Shown piece by piece: positions 38,365 to 44,767 of a DNA stretch of 64,000 bases. How positions within the stretch are numbered: the first letter of the stretch is position 1; every line of letters starts with the position of its first letter. Location: positions 1 to 64,000 of the IMG/VR virus record IMGVR_UViG_3300023171_000009; one strand, 5' to 3'. Source of the stretch: a virus. The notes beneath the pieces are model-generated. The model saw only the letters and a list, made by a program, of their open reading frames with translations, made no database searches and was not told the DNA's origin. The position numbers were made by a program, and so were the translations under genes.

Positions 38365-38719
38365 TTAATTTTTGCAATAGTTGCAGTAAATCTTCTACAG
38401 GGATTACAGCAAATCCGCTCTCTATTGTTCCGCGTTCATTTAAAAACTCCACTATTAAAGCGGGAATTTCACTGGCACTTGCGGCGGCAGTTTGAATTTT
38501 ATACAAAGTTTCACGGGTGACGCTAAAAGACTTCAAAGAAGTTGCTTTGCATTCAAGCCTATATATACCATTCTTTCTAACATCGCCTTTCTCTTGCTTA
38601 GCTCCGGAAGCTTTAGTGGTTCTGGCTCCTAGTTTCTTTGCAAGGGAGGATTCTTGTTTGTTAGAATGTTTATAGGCTACTCCCTGTTTTATCAAAGTAT
38701 GCCTAGGACGTTTTAACAT
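38348..38719 (-). CDS. Hjc-like PD-(D/E)XK nuclease
   Basis: 123 aa. ESSLAKKLGARTTKASGAKQ and EKGDVRKNGIYRLECKATSL show the E ... D ... E-x-K order of archaeal-type Holliday junction nucleases found in phages. A small, single-domain enzyme. Together with RuvC it would make two junction-resolving activities, unless one has another substrate. Confidence 0.7.
   Translation of the reverse strand: MLKRPRHTLIKQGVAYKHSNKQESSLAKKLGARTTKASGAKQEKGDVRKNGIYRLECKATSLKSFSVTRETLYKIQTAAASASEIPALIVEFLNERGTIESGFAVIPVEDLLQLLQKLNELIV
38373..38385. repeat. R1-type perfect palindrome
   Basis: TGCAATAGTTGCA on plus, inside the C-terminus of the Hjc-like gene. Confidence 0.65.
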
Positions 38720-39899
38720 GTCTTACGGGTAACTTAAATTTAGGCTTAGCAGGACTTGCCGCAGGTTTGGCGGCATGTGTTGAAGCGGTGGTTTTTAGTG
38801 GTGCCAGTTTTTTAGCGCCTCCTAGATAATTATCGATAGGAAACGGCGTCATTCCTTTTATTTCCCTGAACTTAGCAAGAGTAGCCTGCCGCATGTAGAG
38901 ATTGAATTCTTTGTCAGTTTGCAACAAAGAGGACACTTCAGCGCCGGTTCTAAAATGATAGTCAAACATAGGAACATACAGCTTAGGTGCTCGCCCTTCC
39001 ATAATGCCCATTTGTGCCGCATAATTACGGATTTGATCGAACTCCACAACCGTTCCATAACCGTATTTATTCTGAGGATCAGTTACCATTTCAAAAGCAC
39101 CCTCTTTAAGGCCGGACGATCCTTTGCTCTTCCAGATTTTAAATCCACCTTCATAGGCGTCATTTTTATCAGTTATTTTTCCGTTCTCCATGTTAATCTT
39201 TTTAGCGAATAACTCTACCTTAGTTTGATGGAAGAAATTGCTAAGCACTCCACCGGGCAAAACACGATTATCCATTTTAGGATTTTGAACTTGTTTATAC
39301 CGCCATTGATTAGTGCTAAGGACGGTTAGTTTATTGCCGATTTTAGCGCGTTCAAGCATGTATATACGCATCTTAGTGCAAAGCCGCGTAATCTGGTTAG
39401 CCATGTAAGCGTAATTTGCCCCATCTTCCGCAGACTTTTCCACAATATCAGAATGCACAATACCAGATAGCGGATCAACAATAATTAATGAGATTTCTTC
39501 AGTATGCGCAGCTACATCAGCTAAATCCACCGCTGCCTGCCCACTTGGTGCTTGCAGCAGTTCAACCTTTGTCATGTCCGCCCCTTGTGCCGCTGCCCAT
39601 TCTTGCTGGATACCCATAGGGTCAAGGTCAATCCAAGCAACCCGCTTATTTGGGTATTTTTTTTGGAATTCTCCAATTACCCGATAGCAATTAGTAGTCT
39701 TCCCCACGCTTTCCCAGCCTAAAAACATGTTAGCAGTTGACTCACATATTCCACCACAAAGAGCCAAATCCAACATAAATATGCCAGTAGGAATAATAGT
39801 AAAAGGTTCAAGAGTGCTGGCGGTCCTCATTGTCTTTTCCCCATACGCTGCGCTAACTTGCTGGCGCGTATCAGTCAATTTTTGCATTTCAAAAGCCAT
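38703..39899 (-). CDS. RecA/UvsX-like recombinase
   Basis: 398 aa. TGIFMLDLALCGGICESTAN and MFLGWESVGKTTNCYRVIGE give Walker A at 61-68, KRVAWIDLDPMGIQQEWAAA follows, then ISLIIVDPLSGIVHSD (Walker B) and LTVLSTNQWRYKQVQNPKMD (L1/L2 region). It promotes homologous pairing and recombination-dependent replication. The C-terminus ends with the basic tag PKFKLPVRHVKTS. The gene sits in a recombination cluster with nuclease genes. Confidence 0.9.
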   Translation of the reverse strand: MAFEMQKLTDTRQQVSAAYGEKTMRTASTLEPFTIIPTGIFMLDLALCGGICESTANMFLGWESVGKTTNCYRVIGEFQKKYPNKRVAWIDLDPMGIQQEWAAAQGADMTKVELLQAPSGQAAVDLADVAAHTEEISLIIVDPLSGIVHSDIVEKSAEDGANYAYMANQITRLCTKMRIYMLERAKIGNKLTVLSTNQWRYKQVQNPKMDNRVLPGGVLSNFFHQTKVELFAKKINMENGKITDKNDAYEGGFKIWKSKGSSGLKEGAFEMVTDPQNKYGYGTVVEFDQIRNYAAQMGIMEGRAPKLYVPMFDYHFRTGAEVSSLLQTDKEFNLYMRQATLAKFREIKGMTPFPIDNYLGGAKKLAPLKTTASTHAAKPAASPAKPKFKLPVRHVKTS

Positions 39900-39900
39900 A

Positions 39901-40233
39901 TTAGTTTCCGCAGATTAAGTTAAAGTTTTGGCGTGTTATTGACATTTCATCAATTAAATATTGCTGCCCTTCAGCGCTCGCTTGTTGTATAGCGGCAGAA
40001 CGAGCATCCACAGAATTTTCACAAGGGATGTGGACGCTTACATTTACTTTTATTGAGTAAAAATCACCCATGTTTTGAGTCGCGCCTATAGAAAGTGTTA
40101 CTCCGGAGTCCAATTCGCTTTGTTCAACTCCTGCTTTTTTTGCAACGATTTCATTATCCTTCTCGGCTATTACCTTTCCATGGCTGTGAATAGAACTTCC
40201 TACTGAGATAGCTTTTACCTTGGCTAACTTCAT
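39901..40233 (-). CDS. hypothetical protein, 110 aa, tagged N-terminus
   Basis: Begins MKLAKVKAISVGSSIHSHGK; an R1 dyad codes EIVA in EKDNEIVAKKAG. The rest is a beta/helix domain (DFYSIKVNVSVHIPCENS, AIQQASAEGQQYLIDEMSI). It overlaps the RecA-side gene by no bases but is one base from the recombinase, implying a recombination accessory role (context only). Confidence 0.5.
   Translation of the reverse strand: MKLAKVKAISVGSSIHSHGKVIAEKDNEIVAKKAGVEQSELDSGVTLSIGATQNMGDFYSIKVNVSVHIPCENSVDARSAAIQQASAEGQQYLIDEMSITRQNFNLICGN
40141..40153 (-). repeat. R1 dyad, exact
   Basis: TGCAACGATTTCA on plus; in frame as EIVA in the 110-aa gene. Confidence 0.9.
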
Positions 40234-40751
40234 AAGATAACACCTTTCTCTAAATCAAGTTTTCTAGCTATTTTAAGATGATAATTAATTAGAGATTTGA
40301 GTCTATCCTTCGTGATGGCAGTCCAACGTTGGCGCTGTCCAAAATCGTAATAATCGATAAAAGTTTCTTGAATAGCTAGACACTCTCTAACTGTTAAAAA
40401 TTGAGTCCTTACATAGTAGCCATCAAGACGCATTGTGTTTGATGGCCTACGTCGTTTCCACCATATGTCAAAAAATTTAACCTTTCCAACCATTTCCGAG
40501 ATTCTAAGGGTGGAATACCACATAGTGTGCTTATTATTGAACGTTCTCAGAGATAATCCCCTAACTGGCAAATACGTAAATTTACATAATGGATTTTCTC
40601 CAAATGGATACCCAAAAGTGTTAATGCACATATCTTCCACTTCAGCCAAGCTAACGAGTGGCGTTTTGTGTATAACTTTAACTTTTGGCTTCCATTCACG
40701 CCGCTGGCCTCTTCTGCAATTGATAGGATTGATTAAGGTTGTAAGACACAT
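40230..40751 (-). CDS. hypothetical protein, 173 aa
   Basis: Start MCLTTLINPINCRRGQRREW at 40751, which avoids overlap with the helicase gene; an upstream ATG exists at 40781. Basic and Trp/Tyr-rich (KFFDIWWKRRRPSNTMRLDG), with a helical C-terminus LINYHLKIARKLDLEKGVIL. No family recognised; located between a helicase and a recombinase accessory gene. Confidence 0.55.
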   Translation of the reverse strand: MCLTTLINPINCRRGQRREWKPKVKVIHKTPLVSLAEVEDMCINTFGYPFGENPLCKFTYLPVRGLSLRTFNNKHTMWYSTLRISEMVGKVKFFDIWWKRRRPSNTMRLDGYYVRTQFLTVRECLAIQETFIDYYDFGQRQRWTAITKDRLKSLINYHLKIARKLDLEKGVIL

Positions 40752-40758
40752 AAGAGTT

Positions 40759-42078
40759 TCAAAGGTTTGCCACAGTAACACCCTTTATCTGTTCGCACAA
40801 GGAGAGTCGTTTAGTTGAAATAGCTCTTAAAAATGGTATAGCGGTATCGATAGGCGTAATCCAAATAGGGTCTAATTTATCAGGGAATAAGCGTCTAACC
40901 CGCCCTAACTCCTGTTCCGGTTCTGAACTTGGGGTTAAATCTATACCTGCGTTAAGCCGTGGTATATTCTTAGCTCTGCGAAAGGTTCCCCTTGTTGCTA
41001 GTATTACCCTTGCTTCAGTTTCAATAAATTGTTTTTCTTTATCGGTAAGTTTTGCTTTATACACAAAACAAGTAATACCCATTGCAGTCAACAAATCTCT
41101 CAAAGTCTCAAGTTGAGATATCCGGTCAGAGACTCCTAAAACATGGCGTCCGCGATTTATCATCCATCTTAAATAACCGGCTATCCAGTGGTTTCTAGCA
41201 CCGTCAGTAGCAACAGCCGTGATAACTTTACCTAAACTATAAGATCGTTGAATATGTAGCGGGTATTTACCAGTATACACAATAGGCTTAACGGTCAACG
41301 GCATTACATCCTGACCGCTAACTACAAAATCACTTCCAAATTGATTGATGAATAAACCTTGGCAACCGTCTTTACGTTTCCAAGTAGCGGACAAGGCGAG
41401 CTTGTATTTTGCGGGGAATAATCCTATCGCTTTACTAAAACTTCTTGCCCCTAGAACGTCGCACTCATCAAACGAAATAAAACCAAAAGCATTGTAAAAT
41501 TCTCTAGGATACCTCCTTTGAACTAACGAATGCACCATCGCAATTGAGATAGGCTTATTGTATTCACATTTATCAGATTGGATTATCCCGATGTGATCTT
41601 CAGCCAATCCAAGATGTTTTGTTATCTCAAGTTTCCACTGCCTTATAAGACTATCTTCTGGAACTACTATCAAAGTTCTAAGCTTCAAGGAGGACGCTAT
41701 TTTAAGCGCCGACACGGTTTTTCCACTCCCGGTTTGAGCATTACCAAAAGCGACACCTTTAGTCTTGAGCCTTGAAAATAGGCCGTCAAAAAACTGTTGC
41801 TGTGCTTCGTCGCGTGCAACGATTTCACTTTTTGCTAGCTGGGGAATTACAGGCCCTTTATAGCGTAAATCTAACGAATTCTCGTTTTGGAAATACTCTT
41901 GCGACCACGCTATAGGCAAGAAAATGTGAGTTCCAGAAATCCGATACCCTAAAATAGAGTCTGGCTCTTTTTTAGAAAAAGATTTAGGCGTATATGTATG
42001 AATTCGCTTTATCCTAGCAAGCTCGCTTTTTTCAATCTCAAATAAAGGCTTGGATGCCCATGAGCGAAGTGTATACAT
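40759..42078 (-). CDS. SF2 DNA helicase, UvsW/SSL2-like
   Basis: 439 aa. Motif I AQTGSGKT at 114-121, TLIVVPEDSLIRQWK (Ia), DECD at 204-207 (motif II), LALSATWKRKDG (III), and QELGRVRRLF (VI) with the C-terminal helicase domain. T4 UvsW-type enzymes process branched intermediates. An R1 dyad codes EIVA at 85-88 just before motif Q. First gene of the recombination group downstream of the SSB gene. Confidence 0.88.
   Translation of the reverse strand: MYTLRSWASKPLFEIEKSELARIKRIHTYTPKSFSKKEPDSILGYRISGTHIFLPIAWSQEYFQNENSLDLRYKGPVIPQLAKSEIVARDEAQQQFFDGLFSRLKTKGVAFGNAQTGSGKTVSALKIASSLKLRTLIVVPEDSLIRQWKLEITKHLGLAEDHIGIIQSDKCEYNKPISIAMVHSLVQRRYPREFYNAFGFISFDECDVLGARSFSKAIGLFPAKYKLALSATWKRKDGCQGLFINQFGSDFVVSGQDVMPLTVKPIVYTGKYPLHIQRSYSLGKVITAVATDGARNHWIAGYLRWMINRGRHVLGVSDRISQLETLRDLLTAMGITCFVYKAKLTDKEKQFIETEARVILATRGTFRRAKNIPRLNAGIDLTPSSEPEQELGRVRRLFPDKLDPIWITPIDTAIPFLRAISTKRLSLCEQIKGVTVANL
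41815..41827 (-). repeat. R1 dyad, exact
   Basis: TGCAACGATTTCACTTTTT on plus; in frame as EIVA in the SF2 helicase. Confidence 0.9.
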
Positions 42079-42094
42079 ATACGCCTAATTGTTA

Positions 42095-43231
42095 TCAACC
42101 AAAAGCTTCGGGTTTGCCTACGCTTCTAGGCGCGGGCCTAGTAACGAGTGCGGGCCTTGATGTTGACGGTATAGCTGTTGGTTTAGCGGTGGTCGGAGCC
42201 GTTTTAGGCTGTGGCCTGCCCGGCATACTAGCAGGAGGCCTAGAAGTGGGAGGCTTAGGTGGGGTTTTTTCAAGGCCGGGGATTTCTTCACCGTCTGCCG
42301 GAGCCTCTTGATTTTCGTAAGCGGCCCATTGTTCTTGAGCGCTCTGACGGCTTCCAGCAACTTTCCCTCTACCCTCTTCCGCCTTACTGAAAACTTCTTC
42401 GATATTAGGTTCACCGAATATGCTAGCATAGTCCATAGGCCACATATGTTCACCCTCTTCAATGTAGACTTTCCCTTCCTCATTTTTGACTTCAGGGTTG
42501 TTAGCCCATCCTTCGATATCCTCTTCAGTGGCGAAAGTGTAAGAAACTGGCTCACCGGTTTCAGGATCGGCAAAATCAATCGGAAATCCAGTGCGAAAAC
42601 TTTTTTCTGAAGAACTTCGTTCCATCATCAAAGTCATTCCCCGCAACGTTTTACCGCGCTTTACCGCCATAGCCTCTTTTTTAAGAAGCTCAGTAGCTAA
42701 GTCTCCACTAACAGGCAGCAACGTATGCCGGTATGCATGTTTTACTTTCTGCCCTTCCTTACCAGTTTCATACTCTTGGAAAGCTAGGATTGTGAGAAAA
42801 TTAACAAGTTGCCCTTTCTTTCCTAACTCACGGCATTTAGGGCAAGGGCCGATGCCCATATCCATGAAACACCATGAATAATTACCCCATTTTCCATCCT
42901 CACCGGGCTCGTTGTGCTCGCGCCGATAAAAACTGGTAGGGCCATTAAGACTTTCGTCCAGTATAACGATAAAACAGGAGTTTGCAGGCTCTAGCCAAAA
43001 ACGGTATTTGGCTTTCCGTTGCGGAGAATTTCTTTCTTCCGCCTCTTTCTTCCTACGGGCATTATCCGCTGCTAGTGCGTCAGCGTAAGACATTTGATTT
43101 CCCATAGGAGGACGCGGGCTAACGCTAGCAGTATTCGGCCTCGACGACGGGACTGGTCTTGCGGCGGGTCGTTGTCCGGGCAGCGGTCGGGCTGTCGGAG
43201 CGGTTGTTTTTGGGAGTGGTCTTGATGGCAT
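42095..43231 (-). CDS. candidate ssDNA-binding protein (gp32-like), 378 aa
   Basis: Pro/Arg-rich tails at both ends (MPSRPLPKTTAPTARPLPGQ; ... RPAPRSVGKPEAFG) flank a central domain with FWLEPANSCFIVILDESLNG, a CPKCRELGKKGQ zinc-type knuckle and FLTILAFQEYETGKEGQK, similar to phage gp32-like SSBs. The acidic, flexible C-terminus would recruit other replication proteins. The start at 43231 overlaps the upstream gene by 107 bases; MGNQMSYADAL at 43108 would not overlap. Confidence 0.6.
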   Translation of the reverse strand: MPSRPLPKTTAPTARPLPGQRPAARPVPSSRPNTASVSPRPPMGNQMSYADALAADNARRKKEAEERNSPQRKAKYRFWLEPANSCFIVILDESLNGPTSFYRREHNEPGEDGKWGNYSWCFMDMGIGPCPKCRELGKKGQLVNFLTILAFQEYETGKEGQKVKHAYRHTLLPVSGDLATELLKKEAMAVKRGKTLRGMTLMMERSSSEKSFRTGFPIDFADPETGEPVSYTFATEEDIEGWANNPEVKNEEGKVYIEEGEHMWPMDYASIFGEPNIEEVFSKAEEGRGKVAGSRQSAQEQWAAYENQEAPADGEEIPGLEKTPPKPPTSRPPASMPGRPQPKTAPTTAKPTAIPSTSRPALVTRPAPRSVGKPEAFG

Positions 43232-43661
43232 TTGATTTAGTGGTTTTTTGTTTTTTAGTTTTTACTTTTTTAGCAAGTCTTTTGCATAATTGGCCGATTT
43301 TTCGGCCGGGCCAGTCTAACATTCTATCATAATTAAGTGGATTTTTGGGAGCCTTAACTGGAAAAAATATAGCACAAAGAAAGGCATAAACTATACCTGC
43401 TTCCCTCATTGGAAAGCCTTGAATAACAAGTTTTAAAGCGTTTCTAGGCGGGTTATTATAGTCAAAGATAAAACTTCCAGCTTGGGCATAAGAGCCTTTA
43501 GCTTCAAGGTTTACAAGTATTTGTGTTGATTTTTGGTTAGTAAAAAAAGAGAGGGGTGTTAAGTATAAGTTTCGATTATCTTGTTTTAGTAGAGGGAATA
43601 TTATTCCCTTGTTGTGTTTTAGTTTGTTTCTAAAATCGGAATACCGATCAAATGCTATCAT
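43125..43661 (-). CDS. hypothetical basic protein, 178 aa
   Basis: Begins MIAFDRYSDFRNKLKHNKGI. The first 120 residues are a mixed domain, and the last 50 are Lys/Thr/Ser-rich and disordered (KTKKQKTTKSNAIKTTPKNN). That tail is the part that overlaps the SSB start in another frame. Its promoter (TTGACC-16-TATAGT) ends about 10 bases before the ATG. Function unknown. Confidence 0.6.
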   Translation of the reverse strand: MIAFDRYSDFRNKLKHNKGIIFPLLKQDNRNLYLTPLSFFTNQKSTQILVNLEAKGSYAQAGSFIFDYNNPPRNALKLVIQGFPMREAGIVYAFLCAIFFPVKAPKNPLNYDRMLDWPGRKIGQLCKRLAKKVKTKKQKTTKSNAIKTTPKNNRSDSPTAARTTTRRKTSPVVEAEYC

Positions 43662-43670
43662 AGCAAAGTT

Positions 43671-43698
43671 ACTATAGGTAGGGTTGGTAATAGGTCAA
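43671..43698 (-). promoter_or_regulatory. sigma70-type promoter, near-leaderless
   Basis: Minus strand TTGACC (43698-43693), 16 bases, TATAGT (43676-43671); ATG at 43661. The -35 is part of CTGCCCTTGACC, an R2-type sequence. Confidence 0.65.
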
Positions 43699-43706
43699 GG
43701 GCAGCT

Positions 43707-44750
43707 TTAGTTTGCCATTATCGAATGTTCCATCATTTGTGAAATCGTTGCAGATTCTAACTGGTCGGGATCGGTCAAAGGTTCATTGCTTTCCGCATTA
43801 ACCGGCCATGGTGGAATAAATAATGGATGTCCTTTTAACAGGTCGACTACGCCTTTTACCCGCCTTCCTGATTCAGTGGTATACCCATTGATACCTTTCT
43901 TTCCGGCTTCATCGTTATCATAAAATGCATAAACAGGTAAACCCCAATCAACTAAAGTTTCAGCCTGCCACTGACTTAGCCGGGCTCCAAGAGTGGCTAT
44001 AGGATGGCCAAATCTATCGGCCCCGACTTCATACATTGAAGCATATGCAAAAAGACCTTCCACCAACAAGATAGGCTTTTTAGTTTCAGAAGGTATCAAG
44101 TCAGCGCCTAAAAGATTGAATTCTTTATGAAGTCCTAGCATGTCCTGAATCTTAACTTTGCTGTCATGACGAATTGAGCGACCACTAAAACCAAATAATT
44201 CACCTTTCCGATTCTTAACAGGAAACATTATTCTTTTGTGGCTGATAACATCCTGCCCCAATGTTCCAGAATAACATAAGCCTAACATTGTGGCCGTCGA
44301 TTCGGAAATAAGTCTCTCCTTCAAATATTGCCTAGCTTCAGGAACTTCCCAAGCCGGTTTATACATTCCTTTTATTTGTCCGGGAGATATAGGCTCTGGC
44401 CTTTCTACCTGAGTAAATTCGCCAAACTCAAAGTTTTGAACAACTTCAGATTCCGCAAGCATTATATCATGAACTAAAGAAATATAGTCAAGTCGACGAT
44501 ACCCCCCTAACATAGTGGCAAGGTCAACTATGCTGCCTGAGCGACCACACACGTAACAATTAAAACCTGAACGCTTTTTATTATCAGCTTTTACATGAAA
44601 TTTATTACCTTGTGCCCTTAAATCCCCTTTTGATTTGTGTCCTCCAAATGGAGCAAAAGGGCATTTACCATACATCCAACCGTCATCGCGGGGAGCACCT
44701 ATTTGTATTTCAAGGAGAGCTAAAATTGGCCTTAATTTTGATATATGCAT
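43707..44750 (-). CDS. DnaG-like primase
   Basis: 347 aa. The N-terminal zinc domain has CPFAPFGGHKSKGD and FNCYVCGR (Cys30, His38, Cys65, Cys68). The TOPRIM core has PILLVEGLFAYASMYEVGAD (conserved Glu) and VYAFYDNDEAGKKG (DxD). It synthesises lagging-strand primers. The C-terminus is only about 50 residues past TOPRIM, so there is no fused helicase; DnaB is separate. An R1 dyad is in frame near the end (SATIS). Confidence 0.85.
   Translation of the reverse strand: MHISKLRPILALLEIQIGAPRDDGWMYGKCPFAPFGGHKSKGDLRAQGNKFHVKADNKKRSGFNCYVCGRSGSIVDLATMLGGYRRLDYISLVHDIMLAESEVVQNFEFGEFTQVERPEPISPGQIKGMYKPAWEVPEARQYLKERLISESTATMLGLCYSGTLGQDVISHKRIMFPVKNRKGELFGFSGRSIRHDSKVKIQDMLGLHKEFNLLGADLIPSETKKPILLVEGLFAYASMYEVGADRFGHPIATLGARLSQWQAETLVDWGLPVYAFYDNDEAGKKGINGYTTESGRRVKGVVDLLKGHPLFIPPWPVNAESNEPLTDPDQLESATISQMMEHSIMAN
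43740..43752 (+). repeat. R1 dyad, exact
   Basis: TGAAATCGTTGCA on plus; in frame as ATIS in the primase C-terminus. Confidence 0.9.
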
Positions 44751-44753
44751 AAG

Positions 44754-44766
44754 TGAAATCGTTGCA
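44754..44766 (+). repeat. R1 dyad, exact, before primase start
   Basis: Coding strand TGCAACGATTTCA ends 3 bases before the primase ATG and follows the stop of the polymerase gene. Confidence 0.9.
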
Positions 44767-44767
44767 A

